Positions 8,741 to 18,185 are shown, counted from the first letter of the stretch. The stretch is DNA of 64,000 nucleotides from Dolichospermum sp. DET69 (GCA_017355425.1 CP070233.1:3203501-3267500), one strand, 5' to 3'. Notes: generated by a model from the letters alone, not told the origin. Program-made: numbers and translations.

Positions 8741-10111
8741 CGGTAAGCGTAAAACTCAGTGTCTTTAGACCTGAGATATAAGCGACACGGGCGAATTTAT
8801 TCGCCTTCAATCTTTTTTGGTTCAGGTAGTTTTATGTTACTATATTAATAGGTCGAAAATAGGTAAGTTAAGCAACAAGGAAACCTCGTGATAGTTTTAG
8901 AATATAAAGTTAAAGGTAAACAACATCAATACGATGCAGTAGATGAGGCTATTCGGACTACCCAATTTATTCGCAATAAAGCGATTAGGTATTGGATGGA
9001 TGCACCGAGTAATTCAAAAATTGATAGATTTGCTCTTAACAAATATTCCACTTTACTACGCGAAGAGTTTTCTTTTGTTGCCGAATTAAATTCAATGGCT
9101 GTACAAGCAGCCGCAGAGCGAGGATGGTTCTCTATATCTAGGTTTTACGACAACTGTAAATCCAAAAAATCTGGGAAGAAGGGGTTTCCTAGATTTCAAA
9201 AAGATTGCCGTTCAATTGAGTACAAAACGTCAGGCTGGAAGCTACATAAAACAAAGCGGCGTATCACTTTCACTGATAAAAAAGGAATTGGTGAACTTAA
9301 ACTTTTGGGTAAGTGGGATATTCAATCTTATAATCTCAAAGATATTAAGCGAGTGCGTCTAATCCGTCGTGCTGACGGGTATTATGCACAGTTTTGTATC
9401 GGCATTGATGTAGTATATATTCAACCAAAAACAGGTGAGGAAATCGGTTTAGATGTAGGAATTGAGTCATTTTATACAGATTCTAATGGACATCACGAAC
9501 CTAACCTTAAGTTTTTGAGAAAGGCTGAAAAATCAATTAAGCACTCTCAAAGACGGATTTACAAAAAAGTTAAAGGTTCTAACTGTAGAAAAAAAGCTAG
9601 AAAACTTTACGCCAAAAAACATTTAAAAGTAAGTAGGCAACGGAATGAACACGCTAAGAAAATAGCGCGTAACGTGTGCAGGTCTAAAGACCTAGTAGCC
9701 TATGAAGATTTACGTGTTTCAAACATGGTTAAAAATCATTGTTTAGCAAAATCAATTAGTGATGCTAGTTGGTATTTGTTCCGTCAATGGATAGAATATT
9801 TTGCTGTTAAATTTGACAAGATTGCTATAGCTGTACCGCCACATTACACTTCTCAAAAGTGTTCTAGTTGTGGCGTAATTGTCAAAAAATCTCTATCAAC
9901 TCGTACACATAAATGTAGTTGTGGTTCGTATCTTCATAGAGATGCAAATGCAGCGATAAATATTCTCAATCTTGCAAAACAAGCTAGGGTCGGGCAGACC
10001 CAAAGTAACGCTACAGGAGTCGAAACCACTACTCTGCTTGGCGCAAGCCTGGTTGAGCAAGTTTTGACGATGAATGTAGAATCTCAGTGTCTTTAGACCT
10101 GAGAGTGTCAA
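8741..10111 (+). mobile_element. TnpB-only IS605/IS1341-type element, intact
   Basis: The left end begins near cggtaagcgt (8741) and carries a hairpin (ctcagtgtcttt / agacctgag) followed by agcgacacgggcgaattt. The right end repeats the same hairpin and closes with gagagtgtcaa at 10101-10111. Three related sites in the window (7300-7517, 22413-22854, 25453-25816) share one or both ends. There is no tnpA nearby, so movement would need a transposase in trans. The last codons of tnpB lie inside the right-end hairpin, and the TAG stop is the hairpin loop side. Exact borders are inferred from the comparison of copies. Confidence 0.75.
8888..10096 (+). CDS. tnpB: TnpB, RNA-guided endonuclease of IS605/IS1341 type
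   Basis: This 402-residue protein starts at GTG 8888, with aacaaggaaacc just upstream. All three RuvC acidic residues are present: D189 in GLDVGIESF, E273 in AYEDLRV, and D352 in LHRDANAA. A four-Cys zinc finger is intact (C325, C328, C343, C345). The N-terminal helix-turn region (QFIRNKAIRYWMD) and the Lys/Arg-rich middle are typical. TnpB proteins cut DNA guided by an omega RNA made from the 3' end of the element plus flanking sequence, which favours retention of the element. The reading frame ends VESQCL inside the terminal hairpin. No tnpA is adjacent. Confidence 0.92.
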   Translation: MIVLEYKVKGKQHQYDAVDEAIRTTQFIRNKAIRYWMDAPSNSKIDRFALNKYSTLLREEFSFVAELNSMAVQAAAERGWFSISRFYDNCKSKKSGKKGFPRFQKDCRSIEYKTSGWKLHKTKRRITFTDKKGIGELKLLGKWDIQSYNLKDIKRVRLIRRADGYYAQFCIGIDVVYIQPKTGEEIGLDVGIESFYTDSNGHHEPNLKFLRKAEKSIKHSQRRIYKKVKGSNCRKKARKLYAKKHLKVSRQRNEHAKKIARNVCRSKDLVAYEDLRVSNMVKNHCLAKSISDASWYLFRQWIEYFAVKFDKIAIAVPPHYTSQKCSSCGVIVKKSLSTRTHKCSCGSYLHRDANAAINILNLAKQARVGQTQSNATGVETTTLLGASLVEQVLTMNVESQCL

Positions 10112-10379
10112 TCAAATATCGCTTTTATTACCTTACCGTTAGGGGTTGTGATGTGGGTGTTTTAAGTTGGATAAGAGTTTTGTTTCCCGCAGAGGCGCTC
10201 CAGTCGCGGAGAGGGACGCAAAAGGTAGGAGTTTGTGATGCAATGAAAATTTATTTATGTATTTTTATTTAATTTATCAAATATTTTGTTGTAACTTTAT
10301 TTTGTTATTAAGTAATCATACTATTCTAAGTATTATAAATTCCGATTATAATTAAATAAATTTACAGTAAGTATAAAAC

Positions 10380-11150
10380 ATGGCAGAAGGCGATCATATA
10401 TTTGCTTCGTTCTATTTTAATGGCTTACCTATCACACATCATGGTATTGACTGTGGAAATGGTACTGTAATTCATTATGATGGAAGTAAAGTTTGTAAAG
10501 TTTCCAAAACTGAATTTGCAAAGGGAACAAAAATTCGGATCAAAGAATATGGACAATGCGACCCAGACTATCTTGTAGTCCATCGTGCTGAACAAAGGCT
10601 ATATGAGAGAAATTACAATCTCTTTTCTAATAACTGTGAGCATTTTGCCTACTATTGCAAAACTGGGAAACACAAGAGTGAGCAAGTAAATCATATTGCA
10701 GCAGCAGGAGCAGAAGCAGTCTCAGGAGCATTTGTAGGTTTTGCTGCAAAAGAAGTAACTAAAGCAGCAGCTACAGCAGCAGTGAGTTCTTTAAATCCCA
10801 TTTCAAAAGCTCTTGTTAATGTAGGACTCAAGCAAGCACCCAAAGTAGTCGGACGTGGCGCTGCTGGTATTGCAGGAGCAGGAGGTCTTGTCAGTGGTGT
10901 AGTTACTGATTTAATTGTAGGTAAAATCCTTGAAGATAATGAACATTTGCCACACCATAAACGTGAGGCTAGAAAAAAAGCTAGACAAGCAGGACAAGTG
11001 GCTTCAGTAGCAGGTGGTATTGCTGGAACAGTTGCAGCAGCAGCCGTAGGTGGTACTGCGGCTATCGCTATCAGTGCTGCTGCTCCAGCAGTTTTAGGAA
11101 TAGGAATTGCACTTGGTAGTTATCAGTTATTTAAAGATAGTCAAAAATAG
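10380..11150 (+). CDS. LRAT-domain (NlpC/P60-like) protein with Gly/Ala-rich hydrophobic C terminus
   Basis: This protein has 256 residues. The first 100 fit the lecithin:retinol acyltransferase (LRAT/HRASLS) domain: THHGID (H21), TVIHYDG (H32), and the NCEHF box with probable catalytic C86. These enzymes move acyl groups or cut lipids and peptides by a Cys-His mechanism. The rest is unusual: residues about 105-180 and 200-250 are Ala/Gly-rich and hydrophobic with glycine-zipper spacing, split by a basic stretch (HHKREARKKARQAG). This suggests membrane association or insertion. It could be a membrane-anchored acyltransferase or an effector-like toxin; the sequence does not decide. It starts with ATG at 10380 and lies alone on its strand between the TnpB element and a three-gene run. 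Confidence 0.75.
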   Translation: MAEGDHIFASFYFNGLPITHHGIDCGNGTVIHYDGSKVCKVSKTEFAKGTKIRIKEYGQCDPDYLVVHRAEQRLYERNYNLFSNNCEHFAYYCKTGKHKSEQVNHIAAAGAEAVSGAFVGFAAKEVTKAAATAAVSSLNPISKALVNVGLKQAPKVVGRGAAGIAGAGGLVSGVVTDLIVGKILEDNEHLPHHKREARKKARQAGQVASVAGGIAGTVAAAAVGGTAAIAISAAAPAVLGIGIALGSYQLFKDSQK

Positions 11151-11493
11151 CAAAGCACAAGAATGCATTTGTTATTTAGGGTTATTTAGTAACTCAAGCT
11201 AATAGTAAAAAGGCAGATCATGTTAAAGGTACACAGACGATGAAATAAATATTCAAATTAATTAGCCTTTGGTTAATTTATCGAAGGTTTTTTGCTGTTT
11301 AAATACATCTTTCATTATCTCACAAACCCGCCTGATAATTAATTATCAGTCTCATAGCAAAAGTCTGTTAAAACAGACTCAATAAATATCAATCTTCATT
11401 AAGTTTTAGCTGAATTTTGCCATGAGCCAAGAAATTTATTTTCTTGGCGGTGGTGATATCATTTAAAAAATGTATTAAAATAACAGAAACAAC
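11151..11493. other. Intergenic region, no gene seen
   Basis: About 340 bp of AT-rich DNA separates the LRAT gene from the next operon. Short inverted segments occur (gataattaattatc; caagaaatttattttcttgg near 11430), the latter possibly a hairpin in the 5' leader of the next gene. No RNA gene or mobile end was recognised. Confidence 0.4.
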
Positions 11494-11895
11494 ATGAAAT
11501 GGCCTCAGTATTTTCCTGAAAATTGCCCTCCTGAAGCTGCTCAACCAATTTCAGGAACTATTTACCGTCTGGTAGATAATAACCCTCCTACATCTGATGA
11601 TTGTAGATCATGGCGTGAACAAAATATAGATCAACCTTGTCCTAAAAACATCACAGAATGTCAAACTTGTGGACTCTCAGTTTTTACCTCAGCAGCAGGA
11701 GTTTGTAATGCTCGTAATAAAATTCCTGCACTTCGCAAAAAACAAGTAGCATTAGGATATGGAAATTCTGATTTAGGAGTAATGTTAAACACACCTTCCA
11801 GAAAAACAGGTAATGATCATCATACTTGGTGGTTTCCAGCTAATCAAGAACCTTGGAAAAATTTTGAAATTGTTAATATTACTTCTCCTGACTAA
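11494..11895 (+). CDS. Conserved-looking hypothetical protein, Cys-rich N-terminal half
   Basis: I do not recognise this 133-residue protein. It has six cysteines in the first 70 residues, including a CQTCG pair (C56, C59), which suggests a small metal or disulfide site. It also has a Trp/His-rich segment near the end (DHHTWWFP). No signal peptide or membrane helix is evident. It is the first gene of a compact run: the next start lies 15 bp after its stop, and the one after that overlaps. The run therefore probably acts as a single transcript. It starts with ATG at 11494. Confidence 0.6.
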   Translation: MKWPQYFPENCPPEAAQPISGTIYRLVDNNPPTSDDCRSWREQNIDQPCPKNITECQTCGLSVFTSAAGVCNARNKIPALRKKQVALGYGNSDLGVMLNTPSRKTGNDHHTWWFPANQEPWKNFEIVNITSPD

Positions 11896-11910
11896 ACATG
11901 AGGTTTATCT

Positions 11911-12324
11911 ATGAAATTACTACCACAATACCCACCGCTAGTAAACCTAGAAATTATTGAAATCTATGAATATTATGATTTTCCCTGTTTATTTAGCTGT
12001 CAAAATGCTTCAGGACAGATTTTTTTAGCTGTTTGGATAGATGAAACACCAAATCATAAAACTTGGCTTTATTCTCCCATGTCGAAAAGCAGATTAAAAA
12101 ATATTCGTTCTGGTAATATTGATTTATATGATGCTTTTAAAAAATCAGAAGATGGTTTTATTTATCAAGCTATAATTTCTGAAAATGATAATTTGGATGT
12201 TGTAGAAATTATATTTTGTGAATATCTCAATGATGAATATTTACCCATAGCTGGCGAAACTATTGATTTTTCCGATGCAGTTTTTCCTCTGGAAAATAAG
12301 GATTTAATTGAAAATTATGGATAA
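11911..12324 (+). CDS. Hypothetical protein, DUF6575-like
   Basis: This is a 137-residue soluble acidic protein. The N-terminal pattern LEIIEIYEYYDFPCLFSCQNASG followed by LAVWIDE, and later SGNIDLYDAF, resembles a small cyanobacterial family I recall as DUF6575; this recall was not verified. No catalytic motif can be named. The stop codon (12322-12324) overlaps the xisI start codon region (ATG at 12317), which implies translational coupling with xisI. A nearby ribosome site (gaggtttat) precedes the ATG at 11911. Confidence 0.55.
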   Translation: MKLLPQYPPLVNLEIIEIYEYYDFPCLFSCQNASGQIFLAVWIDETPNHKTWLYSPMSKSRLKNIRSGNIDLYDAFKKSEDGFIYQAIISENDNLDVVEIIFCEYLNDEYLPIAGETIDFSDAVFPLENKDLIENYG

Positions 12325-12652
12325 ACTAAATTACTATCGTCAATGTTTGCGAGAATTTCTGACTCAATACGCTAGTTACGGTTCACAAGATCAAAATATG
12401 GAAACTCAATTGATCTTTGATACTGAAAATGATCATTATCTTTTACTGCGAACTGGTTGGGATAAAAAACGGCGAATTCATTCCTGTATATTTCACTTTG
12501 ATATCAAAGATGGAAAAATCTGGCTTCAGGAAAATAATACAGATATTGATGTTGGTGATGAATTAGAAGAAAGGGGAATCTCTAAACAAGAAATTGTTAT
12601 TGGTTTTCATTATCCTTCACTTAGAGAATATTCTCAATATGCTGCTTCTTAA
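12317..12652 (+). CDS. xisI: XisI-family fdxN-element excision controlling protein
   Basis: This protein of about 111 residues matches the XisI family: MDKLNYYRQCLREFLTQYA at the N terminus, LLLRTGWDKKRRIHSCIFH in the middle and GISKQEIVIGFHYPSLREY at the end. XisI with XisH was first described as controlling excision of the fdxN DNA element in heterocyst development, but the family has many genomic copies of unknown role. The usual partner XisH (nuclease-like) is absent here. Instead the upstream gene is DUF6575-like and overlaps the start by 8 bp. The ATG at 12317 is chosen over a TTG at 12308 because it begins at the conserved MDKL. Confidence 0.85.
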   Translation: MDKLNYYRQCLREFLTQYASYGSQDQNMETQLIFDTENDHYLLLRTGWDKKRRIHSCIFHFDIKDGKIWLQENNTDIDVGDELEERGISKQEIVIGFHYPSLREYSQYAAS

Positions 12653-12726
12653 TTCAGTATTAAACATTCTCTCTGTGACTGGAGCGCCTGGAGCGTGAGA
12701 CAAAAATTAATTTATAAAAATATAAA

Positions 12727-12775
12727 AACTCAGATTCCCAACTTATTAAATAAATCGGGAATTGCTGAGTTAACA
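12727..12775. terminator. Candidate bidirectional terminator
   Basis: Between two convergent genes the segment aactcagattccc ... gggaattgctgagtt can fold into an interrupted stem. A-rich and T-rich flanks lie on both sides. Its position fits a shared transcription stop for xisI and the NHL-repeat gene. Confidence 0.35.
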
Positions 12776-12797
12776 AATTATTTAAACCTGCTATAGA

Positions 12798-15038
12798 TCA
12801 AACAGGGAATTGATAGATAAGCACCTTTCCTTGCCAATTTTCTTCGACAAATACGAGATATTTATCATTAGCACGACGGAAAGCACGGATACCATAGGGA
12901 ATATCAACCCAGCCACTTTCTTTGCCAACTTCTGCACCTGGAGTCATCTTTTTCACGAGTTCTCCCGTTGCAGTTTTGTAAACATATACTTCTGCGGTTT
13001 TTACACCTACTGCAAATACATAATCACCAGCTATACTCATGGCTGCGGTGGCAATTTTTCCCTTACCTGTAGTGTCGTAGGGAACAACAGTTCGCCATTT
13101 AGGGGTACGATTTCCTTTACTCCAATTATCAAAGCGGGCAATTTCTGATCCTATGACTTTAGCATCATCAGCAAATGCAGGATGTTCAATGGTAAAACCT
13201 GACAAATACATAGTATCTGTTTCGGGAAAATACTCAATTCTTCGCAAGTCTTTAAAGGTGCTAGGAGTCTTGAGCTTTTGCATCGAAGAATGGGTATAGA
13301 TGGGGTTTCCTTTAGCATCTATTCCCTGTAAAGGATAATGACGAATGCCATCTTCTGTTCGCAAAGTTTTCCAAACATCACCTTTGCTATCTACCCACCA
13401 ACCCCCTATATATGGATAGTCTTGACTGCTATCATATTCATTTTTTTCAAATGCGCCATTGCCATTACTATCACGCCAAATCCATTCTCCTTTTACGGGT
13501 TGATAGGGTGGCCAATTTCCACTAATAGATTGTTTTCCCTGATCATTACTACCCACAAACATCCCGGCAGGAATTGCAATTTTACCATCTGTTTTTGGTT
13601 GAAACCGATAAATTTGCAAAAAGCTATTGTACATATCTGTCAGGAATAAAAAAGGTTTTCCTTGAATACGGCGGACAAAAGTTCCATCTGGTGATGTATG
13701 TAGCCGTGGATCTTGAGCATATTTAAAGGGATTGACTGTGTAGGCTTTATAGGTCCACTCTTTACCAGCCGGTTTACTATAGTCCATCACATATTGTTCT
13801 TGTTTGGTGAATACATTCACACCATCTGTTTGTGGATCAGTATCTGCATTATCTACAAATATTAATCCTAGTAATTGCCATTGTATTTTGCCTGATGGAG
13901 AAAATTTTCTCAAATCTGTTCCTGATTTATTAAAGCCATTATTATTGACATAAAGATTACCTTCAGCATCTGTACCAACTCCTGTAATGCCATAGAGTTT
14001 TGATGTTTTTACTTCTCCAGGTACACCACCCAAAATACCATTTTTATCACCAAAAGTATCTACACGAACTGGCTGATTATTGATATTATAAATTACTATT
14101 TGTTGATTAATACCATTTTCTGCTACTAACAGCCTACCAAGATTATCAATAGCTAATGCTGATGGTTTATCAATATCTAGAATTTCTGGGGGTAATTTTT
14201 TTCCTGCTTGTGAATAATTGACAATTTTTCCAGATTTAGTACCTTGCTGATTTTGAATAATCCACAAGTTACCTTTTTTATCAATGGTGATTTTTCCGGG
14301 GTTATTAACTGTAAATTTATTGATTTCTGCCATCGTTTCGGTGTTATAAACCCGAACTATATTTTCCTCAGCATTGCTAACAAATAGATTAGTATCTATC
14401 GTTGCTATTCCTGTCACTTCCTTGCTTTTGCTGGTAATTAACATACTTTTATCCCAGCCATTTCCTTTCTCAAAAGGTGCAGGTTTTCCTGTTAAGTCAT
14501 AACGTCTGACACAGTACCAAGTTTGCCCTTCGGGTGGATACTCTTCTTTGGTTTGATTCATTCCTCCTTGAATCATTGTTAAGTAAATATATTTGCTATT
14601 TACTGTTATCGCTTTACCACCTAAACGATTCCAACCATGTGTATCTTGGAGGATAAAAATTGGTTTACCATCTTTATATATGCCTGCTTCGCTACCGGCT
14701 TCATCCCAAGCACTATTTGTATATATTGTCCCATCATCTTTAACATACATTCCCTCTATATTATTTTGTACTCGCAATTTACCATTACCAATGGTATTTC
14801 CTAACCAAGAAGTAATATATGTAGTTTCCGAACTTTTCACTGCTTTGGATTTTTTAGTTGTGGCTAAATCCATTGTCATTCCGGCAAATGTCACGATTAA
14901 TCCACAGCTTAGACCAAGTAAAATATTGAAGACTATTTTTTTTTGCCAATATCTACTCTGAAATAAACTATGAAGAAATTGATAAAGTTTGTAGCAAGCT
15001 TTACTAATCTGCATAAATAATTTGTTGTTCATGAACAT
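12798..15038 (-). CDS. Membrane-anchored NHL/beta-propeller repeat protein
   Basis: This is a 746-residue protein. A single hydrophobic segment at about residues 36-56 (ILLGLSCGLIVTFAG) after a basic start indicates a signal anchor or uncleaved signal. The rest reads as a beta-propeller of NHL/SMP-30 type, with repeats of the form GTIYTNSAWDE, ITIDKKGNLWIIQN, LAIDNLGRLLVAENG and GVGTDAEGNLYVNN. Such propellers bind ligands or partners outside the membrane, and no enzyme motif is obvious. Several starts are possible near 15038 (Met 1, 3 and 9). The gene is convergent with xisI and has an AT-rich 800-bp region upstream. Confidence 0.65.
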   Translation of the reverse strand: MFMNNKLFMQISKACYKLYQFLHSLFQSRYWQKKIVFNILLGLSCGLIVTFAGMTMDLATTKKSKAVKSSETTYITSWLGNTIGNGKLRVQNNIEGMYVKDDGTIYTNSAWDEAGSEAGIYKDGKPIFILQDTHGWNRLGGKAITVNSKYIYLTMIQGGMNQTKEEYPPEGQTWYCVRRYDLTGKPAPFEKGNGWDKSMLITSKSKEVTGIATIDTNLFVSNAEENIVRVYNTETMAEINKFTVNNPGKITIDKKGNLWIIQNQQGTKSGKIVNYSQAGKKLPPEILDIDKPSALAIDNLGRLLVAENGINQQIVIYNINNQPVRVDTFGDKNGILGGVPGEVKTSKLYGITGVGTDAEGNLYVNNNGFNKSGTDLRKFSPSGKIQWQLLGLIFVDNADTDPQTDGVNVFTKQEQYVMDYSKPAGKEWTYKAYTVNPFKYAQDPRLHTSPDGTFVRRIQGKPFLFLTDMYNSFLQIYRFQPKTDGKIAIPAGMFVGSNDQGKQSISGNWPPYQPVKGEWIWRDSNGNGAFEKNEYDSSQDYPYIGGWWVDSKGDVWKTLRTEDGIRHYPLQGIDAKGNPIYTHSSMQKLKTPSTFKDLRRIEYFPETDTMYLSGFTIEHPAFADDAKVIGSEIARFDNWSKGNRTPKWRTVVPYDTTGKGKIATAAMSIAGDYVFAVGVKTAEVYVYKTATGELVKKMTPGAEVGKESGWVDIPYGIRAFRRANDKYLVFVEENWQGKVLIYQFPV

Positions 15039-15834
15039 GGTTGCATTAACTAACTATTAAATTGTCCACAAAAAGTATACTGCACCAACTTTTTGAATTT
15101 CTAATTTAACTCTGTGGAATTAGTATTCAAATTCTTATTCATAAACTAACAAAGAAATTCTATTCGGCATCTTATTTCATCAAAACTTTATCAATAAAAT
15201 ATACTTGGTGAATAAATAAATTATACTTAATGTGGGTAATAATTCTATTTTCTGGATACAATTGTTACTTTTTCTGAATGAGCCAAAGTAATGGTTTGTA
15301 CTTATTTAGTAATATAGCAATTCTCTTTTTATTAACTATTATTTTGTATTGATGACATCAATTTGAATTCGTATATCTTGATGTCTAGTATAGAATTTAT
15401 CATTTTCCATATTTCTTATTTACCGAAAAATTCTGAAAATAGTGGGTTATAAACTTCGTAATCACATATTCTACAAATACTGTTGATATTTTTACAAGTA
15501 TGAAAATCATCAATGATATTTGCAAAATTTTAAGTATTGTTGGCATTGATGATAATATTCTGGTTTTGCCGGGCATTGCCCACCCTACAGAATATTATGG
15601 CTACGCTAGGCAAGCTATCACAAATCAAATATTAGTCCTATATCTAAGATTAGTTATGTGAATATATTTTTTTGATATATTTTTTTTGTGGAAATAGAAT
15701 AATTTTTATATTTAAACTGGTTTCGATTCTGGGCATCGTATTAAAAGATCATGCTGAAAATAAATTACCTTGGCATAGGCACAATAAATCAAAATAACTA
15801 ATGTCAATTTATCTATCAAGGGGGAGAGAAGTAA
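15039..15834. other. Long AT-rich intergenic region
   Basis: About 800 bp lies between the divergent NHL-repeat gene and the glycosyltransferase gene. The only distinct item is a short repeat near 15565-15610 (gccgggcattgcccaccct followed by acgctaggcaagc), of the kind scattered through cyanobacterial spacers. No open frame with coding character was found. Confidence 0.45.
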
Positions 15835-17004
15835 GTGGAAGGTAAAGATATAAAATTAAATTCAGCATCGGCATCTATTCTAACTTTGGGTACAGGTTGG
15901 TTTCCTAAAAATCCTGGAGGATTGGAACGGTATATTTATGAGCTAACTCATAAATTAGCAGCGTCTCAAGATCAAGTAGAATTATGTGGAGTGGGTTTAC
16001 CAGTAGATGCTGAAAATACACAAATTAAGTTGACTAATTTAGCTGATCCAGATAGTAAAATTAGTTCTCGGCTCTGGTCAATTCGTAATAATTTTAAGAA
16101 AACAAGGTTAGGTAAACCTGATGCAATTAATCTCCATTTTGCATTATATAGTTTTCCAATTTTAGATATTTTGCCCAAAGGAATACCTGTTACTTTTAAC
16201 TTTCATGGTCCCTGGGCTTCGGAAAGTCAGGAAGAGGTAGTTAATAAAAAATTTAGTGTTTGGTTAAAGGAAAAACTAATAGAACAAAGCACTTACAATC
16301 GCTGTGATCGCTTTATTGTTCTGAGTAAAGCTTTTGGTCAGATTTTACATCAAAAATATCAAATTCCCTGGCAAAAAATTCACATCATTCCTGGTGGCGT
16401 TGATATTAATCATTTTCAGAATAATTTATCCCGTCAAGAGGCCAGAATCAAACTAGGTTGGCCAACTAATCGGCCAATATTATTTACTTCCCGGCGCTTA
16501 GTTCATCGGATGGGAATTGATAAGCTATTACAAGCTATAGCAATGATTAAAACGGGAATTCCTGATATTTGGTTAGCTATAGCTGGTCGTGGTCATATTC
16601 AAGCTTTACTTCAACAACAAGCTAGAGAATTAGGTTTAGAAAATAATGTGCAATTTTTAGGTTTTTTACCGGAAAATGATTTACCAGTGGCTTATCAAGC
16701 GGCTGATTTAACTGTAATGCCGAGTCAATCTTTTGAAGGGTTTGGATTAGCTATTCTGGAATCTTTAGCCTGTGGGACTCCTGTTTTATGTACACCTGTG
16801 GGGGGAATGCCAGAAATTTTACAGAAATTTTCTCCAGATTTAATTACTGAGACAATTACTCTAGAAAGCATTGCTGATAAATTAGCACAAGTTATGTTAG
16901 GAAAACTGCCTTTACCTTCTAGGGAAGAATGTCGAAATTACACAATTAAAAATTATGATTGGACGAATATTGCTCAACAAGTTCGGCAAGTTCTCTTAAC
17001 TTAA
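15835..17004 (+). CDS. Glycosyltransferase family 4
   Basis: This GT-B fold protein of 389 residues has the GT4 pattern: an N-terminal acceptor domain with GWFPKNPGGLERYIYEL, a linker FTSRRLVHRMGIDKLL, and the C-terminal donor motif PSQSFEGFGLAILESLACGTPV with the EX7E pair. It transfers a sugar from a nucleotide-sugar donor, probably to a polysaccharide or lipid carrier at the cytoplasmic face. The start is GTG at 15835, supported by a purine-rich gggggagag 9-16 bp upstream. A second GT4 gene follows 23 bp after the stop, so the two form an operon. Confidence 0.88.
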   Translation: MEGKDIKLNSASASILTLGTGWFPKNPGGLERYIYELTHKLAASQDQVELCGVGLPVDAENTQIKLTNLADPDSKISSRLWSIRNNFKKTRLGKPDAINLHFALYSFPILDILPKGIPVTFNFHGPWASESQEEVVNKKFSVWLKEKLIEQSTYNRCDRFIVLSKAFGQILHQKYQIPWQKIHIIPGGVDINHFQNNLSRQEARIKLGWPTNRPILFTSRRLVHRMGIDKLLQAIAMIKTGIPDIWLAIAGRGHIQALLQQQARELGLENNVQFLGFLPENDLPVAYQAADLTVMPSQSFEGFGLAILESLACGTPVLCTPVGGMPEILQKFSPDLITETITLESIADKLAQVMLGKLPLPSREECRNYTIKNYDWTNIAQQVRQVLLT

Positions 17005-17027
17005 ATTGATATTACTATAGAGATGAT

Positions 17028-18185
17028 ATGAAAATTCTATTTTTAGATCAAAGTGGTAAACCTGGTGGGGCTGAATTGTGTTTAGTGGATATTGCTAAAC
17101 CTTATGGTGAAAATGCCCTGGTTGGTTTATTCGCAGATGGTGATTTTCGGAAGTTACTGGCAGAAAATCAAATCCCTGTGGAGGTTTTGACAACTCAAGC
17201 TATTAAAGTTAGTAAACAAAGTGGTTTATTTCAAGCATTAGGCAGTTTAGGACAAATTATACCTTTAATTAATCAGGTAGTTCAACGGGCAAAAAAATAT
17301 GATTTAATCTATGCCAATACTCAAAAAGCTTTAGTTGTGGGGGCAATAGCTAGTTTTTTAGCTCGTCGTCCTTTGGTTTATCATTTACATGATATTCTTT
17401 CACTAGAACATTTTAGTAAAACTAATTTGCGGGTTGCTGTTAATTTAATTAACCGTTGTGCTACTTTAGTAATTGCTAATTCTCAAGCTAGTAAAGTGGC
17501 ATTTTTACAAGCTGGAGGAAAACCGGATCTAGTCCAGGTTGTTTATAATGGTTTTGCTGCAAAAAAATATGAAGTTGATGAATTAGCAGTGAGAAATTTA
17601 AGAGATAATTTAGAATTAGAAGGTAAATTCGTTGTTGGACATTTTAGCCGGCTTTCTCCTTGGAAAGGACAGCATATTTTGATTGAAGCTCTTGGCCAAT
17701 GTCCGCAAGATGTGGTAGTAATTTTGGTAGGTGATGCTTTATTTGGTGAACAAGAATATGTTCAAGATCTACATGAAAAAGTAATTGCATTAGGGCTAGA
17801 AAATCGAGTCAAATTTTTAGGCTTTCGCGCGGATATTCCGCAATTAATGGCAGTTTGTGATTTGGTCGCCCATACTTCCACTGCACCTGAACCTTTTGGC
17901 AGGGTTATTATTGAAGCTATGCTGTGCGGTAAACCTGTGGTTGCGGCTCAAGCTGGTGGTGCAATAGAATTGGTGCAAGATGGGATTAATGGTTTTTTAG
18001 TCACACCTGGAAAACCTCAAGAGTTAGCACGGGTGATTAATAATTGTCGCCAAGAATCTGTAAAAACTGCGAATATTGCCAATAATGCGAAAATTATTGC
18101 TAGTCAACGTTTTGATGTCAAGATTATTAATCAGCAAATTCAAGAATTACTAAAATCAATAGTTTTAAGATCCCCGACTTCTTGA
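17028..18185 (+). CDS. Glycosyltransferase family 4
   Basis: This is a second GT4 protein of 385 residues. Visible marks are QSGKPGGAELCLVDI at the N terminus, HFSRLSPWKGQHILIEAL (donor-domain start) and TAPEPFGRVIIEAMLCGKPVVAA with the conserved EX7E pair. It follows the other GT4 gene by 23 bp. The last residues (LRSPTS) and the TGA stop are encoded within a dispersed palindromic element at 18168-18200, so the natural C terminus was probably replaced when the palindrome inserted. The catalytic domain is complete. Confidence 0.88.
   Translation: MKILFLDQSGKPGGAELCLVDIAKPYGENALVGLFADGDFRKLLAENQIPVEVLTTQAIKVSKQSGLFQALGSLGQIIPLINQVVQRAKKYDLIYANTQKALVVGAIASFLARRPLVYHLHDILSLEHFSKTNLRVAVNLINRCATLVIANSQASKVAFLQAGGKPDLVQVVYNGFAAKKYEVDELAVRNLRDNLELEGKFVVGHFSRLSPWKGQHILIEALGQCPQDVVVILVGDALFGEQEYVQDLHEKVIALGLENRVKFLGFRADIPQLMAVCDLVAHTSTAPEPFGRVIIEAMLCGKPVVAAQAGGAIELVQDGINGFLVTPGKPQELARVINNCRQESVKTANIANNAKIIASQRFDVKIINQQIQELLKSIVLRSPTS

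Noticed and set aside
10087-10272. Open frame of 61 codons after tnpB
   Set aside because: It starts inside the element's right-end hairpin, has no family motif and no ribosome site.
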